Source: Budorcas taxicolor (Eukaryota > Chordata > Mammalia > Artiodactyla > Bovidae). From it: 64,000 nucleotides of DNA. Each line of letters starts with the position of its first letter. Positions within the stretch are counted from its first letter, which is position 1. The notes beneath the pieces are model-generated. The model was not told the origin of the DNA and searched no databases. It saw only the letters and a list, made by a program, of their open reading frames with translations. Below, in pieces: positions 1 to 10,330 of the stretch. The DNA lies in assembly GCF_023091745.1 (NCBI RefSeq), contig NC_068925.1, positions 2,914,001 through 2,978,000 of the forward strand, in the 5' to 3' direction. The translations under genes and the position numbers were made by a program.

Positions 1-934
1 CCAAATTTCCTGTTCTATATTACCTTCAAAGCAAGAGTTTACCAGCTTTGTGTTGAAGGAGCGCCAGTGGACTGCCCACAGCACTGCTTGTTTTGTTTCT
101 GATCAGCTCCAGGTGTCAGCAGAATCCATGATAAGTGGAGAGCAATCGCTTTGAACACATATTGTCAAGATAACCCATAACTCTGTCTTTTGCTTCCTCT
201 TTCCAAATGTTCTAGTTGGAGATTTGTTGTCTTTGACATCTGGAATTCAAGACTGGTTAGGGATATGCCTGGGACCTGATCTCAGATGAAATATCTCCAC
301 CCAGTTAATGAATAATTTAAAACTTTTTCTATGGTGCTTATCCCAAAAGGCAGACAAGTGCAGAGTGGGCTGGAGCTAAAGCTGGGGCCAAGACAGGACA
401 TGAAAGGGATTGATCAAAGTATTTGCAGAATTTTAAGCAGGCTTGGTACAAACAGGCCCCTCTGTTGACTGCCATCCTTTGCTAAGCTCACCAGGGCACC
501 AGGGTGGCATGGCTCAGTTCAAGGGGGATGTCTCTGGGAATATGTGGCCTAAATCACCTTATCTGGAGGTTGAAGACCTCAGACTGTTCAAGCCAGAATG
601 GACTGTGAAGTCCTGCAGCCCAGGAGCACCAGACTTTTAATTTCATGGTCTGTTAGGACTTGAGGGTGGGGGGAATAAGGCTGAAAATAACAGGCTGTCA
701 AGCTTCATTTTGCTAGTTGAGCAAATAAAATACTCATCTTCCATCATCATTTCAGAGAAAGACACTTTAACATAAAAATATGAAAGACTCATTCTCTTAC
801 TCTTAACATAAAGAATATGTCCCAGTTCTTTTCCAGAAAGTCAGTGTCACGCTTACAACGTTACATCAATATATTGGGACACATATGTGCTTGTGTGTGG
901 ATGCACATGAATCCAAATGCATACATACTTATCA
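1..934. other. Unique non-coding DNA, no feature recognised
   Basis: I see no repeat family, exon-like frame or RNA gene here. Only a 65-codon chance frame is present. The stretch near 865-905 alternates purine and pyrimidine but is not a clean microsatellite. Confidence 0.5.
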
Positions 935-945
935 TCATCCATCTT

Positions 946-1482
946 CAGTTCAGTTTCAGTTCAGTCACTCAGTCGTGTCCGACTCTTTGCGACCGCATGA
1001 ATCGCAGCACACCAGGCCTCCCTGTCCATCACCATCTCCCGGAGTTCACTCAGACTCACGTCCATCGAGTCAGTGATGCCATCCAGCCATCTCACCCTCG
1101 GTCGTCCCCTTCTTCTCCTGTCCCCAATCCCTCCCAGCATCAGAGTCTTTTCCAATGAGTCAACTCTTCGCATGAGGTGGCCAAAGTACTGGAGCTTCAG
1201 CTTTAGCATCATTCCTTCCAAAGAAACCCCAGGGTTGATCTCCTTCAGAATGGACTGGTTGGATCTCCTTGCAGTCCAGGGGACTCTCAAGAGTCTTCTC
1301 CAACACCACAGTTCAAAAGCATCAATTCGTCTGCGCTCAGCCTTCTTCACAGTCCAGCTCTCACATCCATATATGACCACAGGAAAAACCATAGCCTTGA
1401 CTAGACGGACCTTAGTCGGCAAAGTAATGTCTCTGCTTTTGAATATACTATCTAGGTTGGTCATAACTTTTTTTCCAAGGAG
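946..1482 (-). mobile_element. BovB (RTE) LINE 3' end, 5'-truncated, with perfect 11-bp target-site duplication
   Basis: The plus strand starts with the reverse complement of the BovB tail (CAGTTCAGTTTCAGTTCAG) and continues through the C-terminal reverse-transcriptase region. The 11-bp word TCATCCATCTT occurs at 935-945 and at 1483-1493, directly against both ends, so the insertion limits are well fixed. About 540 bp of the roughly 3.2-3.8 kb element remains. The intact duplication and long open frame suggest a fairly recent insertion. Confidence 0.93.
961..1464 (-). pseudogene. BovB reverse-transcriptase C-terminal fragment
   Basis: An open 167-codon frame encodes the region downstream of the RT palm: VKAMVFPVVIYGCESW, then DAFELWCWRRLLRVPW, then the basic run DRRRRGRPRVRWLDG. 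These words are typical of the RTE/BovB C-terminus. The catalytic motifs A to C are missing because of 5' truncation, so this is a fragment without RT activity. It has no premature stop, unlike the other BovB copies in the window. Confidence 0.85.
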
Positions 1483-1534
1483 TCATCCATCTTAGTTTTT
1501 CTTTATCACACAGACAGCTGTAGTGTGCTAACTG

Positions 1535-2112
1535 AGTACATGGACTCTGGGGCCAGAACACCTGAGCTCAGACAGAGGCTCCGCTACTCATGGTCTGAAG
1601 AACCTCAGATGAATTATTTAGCTACTCTAAGCCTTGGTTTCATCATCTATTAAGAAAAGATGATTACACACTTTTCTGGGGTCATTATTAGTTTTAAATG
1701 AGCTAATGTCTCTTGAGAGTCCCTTGGACTGCAAAGAGATCCAACCAATCCATTCTAAAGGAGATCACCCCTGGGATTTCTTTGGAGGGAATGATGCTGA
1801 AGCTGAAACTCCAGTACTTTGGCTACCTCATGCGGAGTTGACTCACTGGAAAAGACTCTGATGCCGGGAGGGATTGCGGGCAGGAGGAGAAGGGGACGAC
1901 AGAGGATGAGATGGCTGGATGGCATCAGCAACTCGATGGACGTGAGTCTGAGTGAACTCTGGGAGTTGGTGATGGACAGGGAGGCCTGGCGTGCTGCGAT
2001 TCATGCGGTCGCAAAGAGTTGGACACGACTGAGCTACTGAACTGAACTGAATATGTGAGAAACACTTGGCAAAAATGAAACACCCAGTAAATAGCAGTCA
2101 TTACTATTATAT
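1535..2112 (+). repeat. MIR SINE, split by a BovB tail
   Basis: Left part 1535-1709 follows the MIR order (GGACTCTGGGGCCAGA, then CCTTGGTTTCATCATCT, then TTTTAAATGAGCTAATG). Right part 2053-2112 continues with the MIR 3' end (AAACACTTGGCA, AGTAAATAGCAGTCATTACT). The BovB tail 1710-2052 sits between them, so the MIR is older. Confidence 0.75.
1710..2052 (+). mobile_element. BovB LINE 3' end, heavily 5'-truncated
   Basis: It begins at CTCTTGAGAGTCCCTTGG in the RT C-terminal region and ends in the ACTGAACTGAACTGAA tail. A 73-codon frame (1819-2040) keeps the RWLDGISNSMDVSLSELWELV segment only. It is inserted in a MIR; the flanking duplication is short (about ATGT) and uncertain. Confidence 0.9.
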
Positions 2113-2124
2113 TTCCACAGACAA

Positions 2125-2300
2125 GGAAGTCTTCATAAACTGGCCTCTGGAGATAGCTGAGAGAGCAAATCTTTCCTCTTCTAGATAAGGAAAAACTGAC
2201 CCAGAGTAGATGTGACTTGTCCAGCTAAGGTCCATGGACAGTTACTGAACACATTGGGTAACTTGAGTAGAACTCAAGCCTATTGACCAAGTCTGATGTA
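2125..2300 (-). repeat. MIR remnant
   Basis: The order GATAAGGAAAAACTGACCC, AGAGTAGATGTGACTTGTCC and AGAACTCAAGCC matches a decayed reverse MIR core. Diverged, so family and limits are tentative. Confidence 0.45.
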
Positions 2301-2333
2301 TCTCTGAAGTTTCCTAGAAAAAAAAAAAAACTG

Positions 2334-3535
2334 AATTTGGCAAATGGATGGACTCAGGGTCTGGAGGGATGGGCAGGGAGCTGGCAGTTTAGTTTGGCAC
2401 AGTGAGGTCAGTCGAGAGCCACCAGGAGGAAGTCTGGCCACTGCAGCCTTACTTTCTCTTTCCTCTAGCCCCAGAGAAGAGCAGGACTGGGTTCCAGCCC
2501 GGGGTGGGGTGGCGGAGTCCCCTGAGAGGCAAGAGCAGGTGAGGAGCAGCGCGCCTCCTCACGTCCCCTCCTCCTTCCCTTGGTCCTGCCTCGGGCCCCT
2601 CGCTGAGCCCCTCAGGTCCCAGCACTCACAGCCCTGCTGGGGCCCCGTTCCGCTGCAGGAGGGTCCGCTATCCCATCACCAGTCACAGGGAGGTGCCCTG
2701 ACACTCTGGTTTGTGTTGGCTGTTGTGATTTGGGGGCTATTCCCTGTTTCCTAGGCCTTGGTGAGGGCCACTGGGTCAGGCAGGCTTGTATCAGCGGTTG
2801 GTGACAGACCCGTGTCAGCGAGGCTGCTTTTCGATTTCAAGAAGTCAGGCTGCCTGAGGCAGGCTCTTTCAGCCTCTCCGCTCCATCAGCCTTTGCTTAT
2901 GACTTTCATCCTCATGATCACCTCCTGATCACACGTTCCAAGCAGGAACAAGAATAGAGACAAGGATAAAAAGGAAGGGGTGGCTCAGTGTCAGAAAATC
3001 TGAACTTTCTCACAAAAGCTCCAGTAGCTTCTACAGATGCCTCATTGCTCAGAGCTGGGTCACAGCTCCTAGATGCAAGAGAGGCCAGGAATGGCCATGT
3101 TGCATCTGGGCAACAAACTGTGATTTATTAGTAAGGCAAGGATGGATAGTGGGTGAGAAACGTCATCTGCCAGGAAGGCATAGCTAGAATACAACTGAGC
3201 ATTTGTTTCTCTTTATCTCTAAAGTCTGCTTCACCAGGTCACATTTGAAGGAAGTCTTACACCAGCTCCAGAAACCTGAACTTTTATATGGGTCTTTACT
3301 GAAACCTCCATGCACATGTGATCAGACACCCAGCCAGCCTTCTTTACAAGTTTCCTTATACTTCATCTGCGTCCTTCCAGTACTGTTCCAATCCCTCTCT
3401 CTTCCTAAACAACGTCAAACGGCCTCTCCTCACTCACGCCTCCGACCCCCCTCCTCTGTTTCCATGTTTCCCTTCATTGGTCTGTGTGCCCTTTCTGGTG
3501 GAAATCTATTTGATCTCTGGGCTTTCACAAGTCTA
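2334..3535. other. Unique non-coding DNA, no feature recognised
   Basis: A GC-rich stretch (2380-2760) holds a 136-codon frame of low-complexity proline/serine-rich composition with no domain I recognise. Nothing else is supported. Confidence 0.4.
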
Positions 3536-3536
3536 G

Positions 3537-3749
3537 GGGAGATTCCATGGTGGCTCAGACAGTAATATCCTCTGCTTGCAAATGCTGGAGACCCGGTTCA
3601 ATCCCTGGGTCGGGAAGATCCCCTGGAGAAGAAAACAGCAACCCACTCCAGGATGCTTGCCTGAAAATTCCATGGATGTAAGCTACAGTCCATGGGGTCA
3701 CAAAGAGTTGGTCACGACTGAGCGACTTCGCTTTCACTTTTTCACTTTC
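3537..3749 (+). mobile_element. Bov-tA SINE
   Basis: The tRNA-Glu-related head (CCATGGTGGCTCAGACAG, CGGTTCAATCCCTGGGTCGG) is followed by the BovB-derived part (CTACAGTCCATGGGGTCACA, GTCACGACTGAGCGACTTCG) and a CTTTCAC-type tail. It is full length. Confidence 0.92.
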
Positions 3750-4176
3750 TACTCAATACCCCTATAAGCACAACCACAGCTGAAAACAAAGAATCTGGGA
3801 GATTACATTGAAGCCTGTAACACACCCTTTTCTATTTTCTCTGCTCCCTGGTCATGAGTGAGCCAGTATAAACTCCAGCCCTGCTTACAGACACACCACA
3901 CCCTGGCAGACACTGTCAGGGGCCACTGACCCCTCTCTGCGCCTCGGAGAACCACCCCCTGCCCTCCCCTCGGCCTCCTGCTCTCCTTACTCTCAGTTTT
4001 AGTCCAAATTTTCCGTTTCCCCATTCGTATCTATCCTGTTGGTTTTAGTCCAATAATTTTTATCTGTCCCTTCAAAGGCTCGCTTCAGATCGACTCTGAG
4101 GGTGTTCTCTCAGTTAACCTCCTACCTCCAAGTCAGTCAGTCCACAGTGCTGTTCTGAAAGGAAGCCTTTGGCTTA
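3750..4176. other. Unique non-coding DNA, no feature recognised
   Basis: Pyrimidine-rich in places; no repeat or gene recognised. Confidence 0.4.
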
Positions 4177-4257
4177 TATCGAATTGGCCAAAAACCTCAT
4201 TTGAGTTTTTCTGTGAAATGTTACAGAAAAGCTTGAACAAATTTTATGCCCACCCCA
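4177..4257. mobile_element. Mariner-type miniature inverted-repeat element (candidate)
   Basis: The arms TTGGCCAAAAACCTCATTTG and GCTTGAACAAATTTTATGCC are imperfect reverse complements around TTTTTCTGTGAAATGTTACAG. This layout resembles the ~80-bp ruminant mariner-derived palindromes that begin TTGGC(C/G)AAAAAG. The arms are diverged, so the family is inferred. Confidence 0.5.
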
Positions 4258-4600
4258 ATCTTATTTTTATCTGACTTGTTTTTCAGCTTTTGGATCAGAA
4301 GCCTGTTTTCTTTAGAGCTGCTCTCACTCCACCACCAGGCTCTGAGCCGCCTGAGGGTAAGGGGAGGGCCTGGGTCTGCATCAACCCCTCAGAACAGGGC
4401 TTTGCTCTCTTTCTCCCCAGCACGCGGGCTTTGGGCACGTCCCACGTGTCAGGCGCTGAGGTAGGTGCCGCAGACAGAAGGCAGACAGAGTCCACGGCCT
4501 GCCTCCTCCGGTCCTCTTCCTCCTCTCCAGATGGGGCTCCACCCGATCCATCAGGCCGGCTGACCGCTGCCCCGCCGAGGCGAGGGGGCGCTGGGGTTCT

Positions 4601-4848
4601 GCTCCAGGGACGAGCCCCAGCGCCGTCTCCCGGGCTCAGGTGTGTGCCGCTCTGGCAGCTCCAGGGATGAGCCCCAGCGCCGTCTCCCGGGCTCAGGTGT
4701 GTGCCGCTCTGGCAGCTCCCTCACGAGTCCCCAGCACAGTCTCCCGGGCTCAGGTGTGTGCTGCTCTGGCAGCTCCAGGGATGAGCCCCAGCGCCGTCTC
4801 CCGGGCTCAGGTGTGTGCCGCTCTGGCAGCTCCCTCACGAGTCCCCAG
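4601..4848. repeat. 57-bp minisatellite with alternating A/B units
   Basis: Units begin CTCCCGGGCTCAGGTGTGTG at 4627, 4684, 4741 and 4798, exactly 57 bp apart, with a partial unit at 4601-4626. Units 1 and 3 end CCAGGGATGAGCCCCAGC; units 2 and 4 carry CCTCACGAGTCCCCAG. The array is therefore a 114-bp dimer present twice. Because 57 is a multiple of 3, frames stay open and show a 19-residue period on both strands; I take these frames as a by-product, not genes. Confidence 0.9.
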
Positions 4849-5329
4849 GTTCCCTGCCCGTATCCCTGCCTCCAGCTCCAGTGTTGCTGTTGGCTCTGCT
4901 GCCTGCCTGCAGTGCGGCCAGCGACTAGAGGAGCTTTTCTTCCAAAGGAGGGCAGTCAGCTGAATTTCCAAATCCCAGATTTTTTCCACTTCAATTTTTC
5001 TCCTTTTCTCTTTTGCCCAAATAACACGTTCATTTTGTAGGAAAGGATGGGGCCATTCTTCCAGGGGTTGAAGACTGTATGAGGAATACCTGGGAGGTGG
5101 GCAGGGCTCAGCCAAAGTTCTCCTGTTGGAAGCGAAGGCAGGACCGAGCAATGGAGAGGGCTGTCGATTCCCCAAGGAAGATGGGGGGATGAGGTCAGGT
5201 TAGGGGCCAAGGCTCTCCTCCTCCTCCCCACTCTCCTCCACCGATCCTCCAGCCCATTCCCTTCCTTCTGTCTTCTTTCTCTTGCTTCCTGCCTGTTTCT
5301 CCCTCTCTCTCTCCTTCCTCTTTGTTTCT

Positions 5330-5425
5330 GCACTCATTTGTCCATGCATTCTCTCAGCAGGCATTTCTCTAGCTGCTGCTGTATGTCAGACACTGTGCTG
5401 TAAGCTGGGAACACAGAGGCCAAAA
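5330..5425. repeat. L2/MIR-type tail remnant
   Basis: GTATGTCAGACACTGTGCTG followed by AGCTGGGAACACAGAGGCC matches the shared 3' tail of L2 and MIR3. It lies just after a CT-rich stretch (5222-5320). Confidence 0.5.
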
Positions 5426-5756
5426 GTCAAAGCTCAAGGCTCTAAGGCCTGCGGGGGGTGGGGCACCCAGACGACAGGCTGGGTGAGGAGTGACAGTGGG
5501 CAAAGGGAGGTAACTGGTAAGTCTCCGAGTCTATTCAGAGGCTTAGACAGTACATCTAATGCAAGGGAAACTGGGATCAAGGAGACAGGACTCAGAGAAC
5601 CTCAAGTGGATATTCATGCAACCTAGCTCATTAATTCCTCCTTTTCCATCCCAGGCGGAGAAATCTCAGCTGAAAAGAAACAGACTACGTGAGCAGAACA
5701 CCCTCCATTCAAATCCCAGGTCTACCACTTTCTGTGCTGATAACAAGTCACTTATT

Positions 5757-6060
5757 TATTTATTTACAATAGATTTTCTTTTTAGGCCATTTTAGGTTCA
5801 CAGCGAAACTGAGCAGAAAGCACAGGGCTCCCTGGGCAGTCTTGCCTCCCCCAAGGCCAGCACCCTGCACCAGGCAGGACATCTGTTCCAGTCGAGGAGA
5901 CGTCACCGACATAGCATTGCCATAGCCTACCTTCAGGTCCACTCTTGGCTTGCACATTCTATGGGTTGTAGGAAGTGTAACGGCACGCATCCTCCGTTAG
6001 TGTCATGCAGAAGTAGTATCACTACCCCAAAGCCTCCCTGCTCTCTGCCTTCAGGCCATC
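5757..6060. mobile_element. Old LINE-1 (L1M) fragment
   Basis: The series TTTTAGGTTCACAGCGAAAC, TGAGCAGAAAGCACAG, CATTCTATGGGTTGTAGGA and GTGTCATGCAGAAGTAGT matches a common old mammalian L1M region. Orientation was not resolved. Confidence 0.6.
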
Positions 6061-8155
6061 TTGTATCCTCCATCTCTTCTTCTTTGGGTCATCAAGGGGA
6101 TAAAATGCAATACTATACGTGAGTGCCTTGCTTTAGGTGTGTGTTATTTGTATCGTATGCCCATCAAAAGCCCAGAGCCCATCCCCGCTGATGGCAGTGC
6201 GCGGTTTAGTGCGTGGTACCGGAAGCAGGAGGAACTGGGTGCTGAGCTCTCTCCAGAGCAGTGAGGTGACATGTGGCCTCGGCTGGTAGGGTGGTTGGCT
6301 GCTTGGGGAGTGATAGTGGGAGGAGGGCACGGAGGCACACAGATTCCAAAGGGACTCCGGACCGTTCCCTGCTCCCGAAGTGACCCATCCAACTTCATCC
6401 AGGCAGTGGTCTGACTGCTCTTGGCAGGGCTTTGGAGAGCCTGTGTGAGTCAGGTCCACGTGGCCGGTGAGGGAAGGGAGGGGCGGGGAGGGCGCCTGCC
6501 CAGGATGGGCCACGCTGGCTTGGAGAGACTGTTCCTGAAAGTCCCTGGCAGGGGGAGGGTGGCTGCGGGCTGTTAATCTGCCATGCAAATCGACGAGTAA
6601 ACAGTCTCCAATGAGAATCCCAGATGCTTGGTTCGCTGCAGAGACCTGGACACTCATCCCTGGCTCCAGGTGGGGATCAGCTTGAGGGAGCCAAGCACAA
6701 GCTAAGGCAGAGCCGTGGGCTTCTCCCCCTCCCGTATCCGGACAGGGCTGTTGCCCAGGAGGCCTCAGTCTCCTTCTGCCCCTGGAGAGCCACAGGAAGC
6801 AGGGGGACTGGCAGAAAGAGAGGGCACAAATAGGCCAGCTTTCATTCACAGGGGTAGAAGCTTCTGGGGTCTGCTTGGGCTGTCTAGACAAGGCAGATGA
6901 ACTGGTGCTAGAGACATGGGTGGGCTGGGCGGTGGGCTTGGGCGTGTAGCCTCAGTCTCTGCCTCAGCTGGGTCTGTCACATGGCAGGAGCGCAGCTGGG
7001 TTTGGGGAAATGCCAGTGCCTGCTGTATATACACTCGGAGCTTGTTGGCCTGTGGTGAGGAGGGGTGGGAGGGAGAGAGTGGAATGGAACACATCTGGTG
7101 ACCTGATTTTTTTGTTTTCCTACTTTTGGTTAAGGGCTTTGGCTGTGCTCAGGGCTGGAGGAAGAAGTCAGGAAAAGGGGATGAGGCCCTAGTAAGGCAG
7201 ATGGGGGCAAGGGGTGCATGTTATTTGGCTGGGCTCAGAGGGGCAGAGTTGATTTGATCCTGGGAAGGCATCTATACCATATGGAGTAGGAAGGGGCTCA
7301 GTTTCCTTGTGTGAAGATTCAATGAGGAACAAAAGCATGACCACGTGAACACCTAGCAGCATCTCCAACAAAGATATAGCATGCAGCCGTATTCATACAT
7401 AAACTCAAGAGGTGTGCATAAACATACACTCTTCAAGTAGAGTTGCAAACACAACCATCACCAATACGTACAGTGAAAGCTCTCACATTTCACTTACACA
7501 CATACTGCCACTGAAACACATGCAGACAGGTTCATCAAGACCAGAGTGAGTCACACTGACCTTAAAGATCAAGACCAGTGGGCCCTGAGCCATCGTCCCC
7601 CCTTGGATGTCACAAAGTCTAACGCCTACACCAAGTTTTCTGCACACTCCCAGAGGGCATGTCTGCTTTGGATGAATCATCCAGACCAGGGTCCCTCGGC
7701 CCTTCCTCTCTACCGCCTCTGTTCCAACACCACCTCCATGCGGATGGGGAACATGGAAGGCTTCAGTGATGTGGCAAACTTAAGGAGACTTGAAGAAATT
7801 AAGACATTTACATTAGAACAATGCAAACAGCTTATACGGCAGACATTTAGGTACTTATTGTTTTTAGTCTATCAGTCATTCTCACAACTTCAGATTCAGA
7901 ATCTCTCCACCTTATTTAGCAAATCTTCTTTCTCCTCTTGTCTGTTGTCTTCTTCTCAGGGGCAAAACCCAAATTCTTCTCATTTTCTTACATGGAGCAA
8001 TTCAGCTGCCTCCAACCTCTGTCCCCAAATTTGGCTTCTGAACCCCCATAGTATAGCCAAAAACTCACTGGAAACTCTGGAAATAGACCCTGTGGCTTGC
8101 TGATTAAGGCCATCTGCCTTTCCAACCTTCATCTATCAGGGGTAGTTTATATATT
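6061..8155. other. Unique non-coding DNA, including a 252-codon minus-strand chance frame
   Basis: No repeat is recognised. The longest non-repeat frame apart from one in L2 debris runs 6891 to 6133 on the minus strand (252 codons). It is rich in proline, serine and histidine, has no domain I can name, and lies in GC-rich sequence where such frames occur by chance. I see no splice-site pattern that would make it an exon. Confidence 0.45.
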
Positions 8156-8418
8156 TCTGCTGCTGCTGCTAAGTCGCTTCAGTCGTGTCCGACTCTGTGC
8201 GACCCCATAGACGGCAGCCCACCAGGCTCCACCGTCCCTGGGACTCTCCAGGCAAAAATACTGGAGTGGGTTGCCATTTCCTCCTCCAATGCATGAAAAT
8301 GAAAAGTGAAAGTGAAGTCGCTCAGTCGTGTCTGACTCTTAGCGACCCCATGGACTGCAACCTACCAGGCTCCTCCGTCCATGGGATTTTCCAGGCAAGG
8401 GTACGGGAGTGGGTTAGA
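8156..8418 (-). mobile_element. BOV-A2 dimeric SINE
   Basis: It starts with the reverse (AGC)n tail (TGCTGCTGCTGCT at 8158-8170). Two BOV-A monomers follow, each with TCAGTCGTGTC-GACTCT and a GGACT-to-ACTGGAG block, joined by ATGCATGAAAATGAAAAGTG. This is the standard dimer layout in reverse. Confidence 0.92.
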
Positions 8419-8534
8419 TGAAGGGCAACTTAATCAGTTTGGCAGAGGAAGTGTGGAGAAGGTGGGCAGGTTGAATAAAACTTCATAAGGTAAAAAAGAA
8501 GGGATATTACTGAGGACCAAATCAAGCCACAATC

Positions 8535-9070
8535 CAATCATTCATTCATCCATTCATTCCTTCACTCACTGATTTTTAAAACTGTGCTCGACAATAAACA
8601 AGACAGACAGACTTTACTTGTCATGGAAACTATAGACTTTAACAGATATCTGAGTGTTCTAGAAGGGGAAACTGAGTCATATGAACCTCCCTAAGGAGGT
8701 GACACTTAGACCTATAGAAAGAATAAGCATTAACTAGCTTTCACGCACTGGAGAAGGAAATGGCAACCCACTCCAGTGTTCTTGCCTGGAGAATCCCAGG
8801 GACGGCGGAGCCTGGTGGGCTGCCGTCTATGGGGTCGCACAGAGTCGGACACGACTGACGCGACTTAGCAGCAGCAGCAGCAGCAGCAAGTGAAAGAGAG
8901 TGAGAACATGTTCTGGCAGAGGAAGGAGCATGACTGAATCTAAAAGTGAGAAGGAGTTGCATGATTATGGGAAGTAGCAAGACATCTGGCATCACTGGTG
9001 CTAAGAGACACGGAGGAGAATGGCATGAGATGAGGCTGAGGGAATAGGCAGTTCCCAGGCGTCTTAAGTG
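8535..9070 (-). repeat. L2 LINE remnant, interrupted by a BOV-A SINE
   Basis: TCATTCATTCATCCATTCATT and AAACAAGACAGACAGACTTT, then GGTGACACTTAGACC on the left side, and GTTCTGGCAGAGGAAGGAGC on the right of the SINE, follow the reversed L2 3' region. Confidence 0.55.
8743..8889 (+). mobile_element. BOV-A monomer SINE with (AGC)n tail
   Basis: GGAGAAGGAAATGGCAACCC through CGGACACGACTGACGCGAC gives one BOV-A monomer, followed by a pure AGC run at 8867-8888. SINE tails of this family commonly grow into this microsatellite. Confidence 0.9.
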
Positions 9071-9074
9071 CAGA

Positions 9075-9200
9075 CGTGCTGAGCCACTTTAGCCGTGTCC
9101 AGCTCTTTGCGACGCTATGGACTCTAGCCCACCAGGCCCTTCTATCCACGGGACTCTCCAAGCAAGAATACTGGAGTGGGTTGCCATGCCCTCATCCAGG
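9075..9200 (-). mobile_element. Bov-tA SINE, truncated
   Basis: TTTAGCCGTGTCCAGCTCTT and GGCCCTTCTATCCACGGGAC mark the BovB-derived half in reverse. The tRNA-like head is missing. Confidence 0.85.
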
Positions 9201-9795
9201 GAGACGTATTAGGGGATCCCTTCAACACACGTAACCCTTCTGATACTTCTGAGCACAGAGTTAAGGGGAACTCTAAGACAGAGCCTGGAGTTTAACTCTC
9301 TGAGCTGAGTTCAACTCTATGAGATTAAAGAGCTTTGGGCCGGGAACCCCTCTGCATCCAGGTAGCCTAGGATGGGAGACGTGGTCTAGGAAGAGGACAG
9401 AAGCCAACAGAGCTGCAACCTTGGGTACACTGTAGCCAAGTGTCACGTGACGGCATGGGATTCTCCTGTAAAGACTCACCATCGTGGCTGGTATAAGGAT
9501 GTGGAGCAACAAGGATGTCATGCTGCATCAGAGAGGGAAGCACCGCTCAGACATAATGCAAGTAAGATACTCACTGGTGGCCAAAAGGGAAGATTTCATG
9601 GTGGGCTGGCGTATTCTCAAGTTCCCCCTGCTTTTGACATTTGAATGCAGATTGACTCTTTTGGACTGAGCAAGCACTGTGGTCCTTGGGCCCAAAATGG
9701 AAACAGATTGGAGCTCAAGTGGTTAGTGTGAATAGTAAAAAGAGGCAAGTTCTTATTTTTATTCCAAACTGGTAGCATTCGTTATACAAGTTACA
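9201..9795. other. Unique non-coding DNA, no feature recognised
   Basis: No repeat or exon pattern. AT content rises towards 9720. Confidence 0.4.
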
Positions 9796-9833
9796 TTAAA
9801 TGTTTTTGATGGGACACCATCAAAAGCATTTAA
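9796..9833. other. Near-perfect 17-bp-stem hairpin
   Basis: Left arm TTAAATGTTTTTGATGG (9796-9812), loop GACA, right arm CCATCAAAAGCATTTAA (9817-9833). The one mismatch would be a G-U pair in one transcript orientation. Short outer arms TTACATT (9791-9797) and AATGTAA (9841-9847) also pair. The four-base loop is unlike a typical microRNA precursor. It could be a small palindromic element or a conserved structure. Confidence 0.6.
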
Positions 9834-10039
9834 ACTGCAAAATGTAAAGATCAGAATTTTGTTTGTAAAAGATTACTTTGAATACTATGCAAGGAATGCA
9901 TGAAAGGAGAGAAAGATTATAAAGCCAGAGAGGCTAATTAAGAGATTTTATTAGTTAGAAATGCTTCAAGCAAGAGAATGTATAACGTAGTTTAAAGTTT
10001 GGTTTACCAACAAGAAGCCAGGAAATCAGGCACCCACAA

Positions 10040-10330
10040 GAAATGGTTGGGCAGCTCAATATCATTAAAGACACAGACTTGTTCTATTCTACCACTCTCT
10101 TGGTGGTGGCTTTTTATTTTTTGTTTGTTCTCTTGTGGTTGCAAGATAATTGTCTTATCTCCAGACACAATAATTCTATCGAAGGCAGAGAAAAGAAGGA
10201 GGGAACATTGCTAGCCATCATCTGTTCCTTTTCTCAGAAAAGCAAAACTTTCCCAGAAGCTCATCACAGATTTGTTTTTATATCTCATCGGTCAAAATTG
10301 GATCACAACACCCCTCCAACTGCAAACAAG
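10040..10330 (+). repeat. Old interspersed repeat, family not named
   Basis: TGTGGTTGCAAGATAATTG, TATCTCCAGACACAATAATT and AAACTTTCCCAGAAGCTCATC match a mammalian repeat I recognise but cannot name. The segment at 12000-12112 is related to it in reverse. Confidence 0.45.

Noticed and set aside
4551..4963. Repeat-peptide genes in the 4.6 kb array
   Set aside because: The 19-residue periodicity follows automatically from a 57-bp minisatellite and appears on both strands.
6133..6891. 252-codon minus-strand open frame as a gene
   Set aside because: Proline/serine-rich GC-driven composition, no recognisable domain, no splice or promoter evidence, and other frames open on both strands in the same interval.
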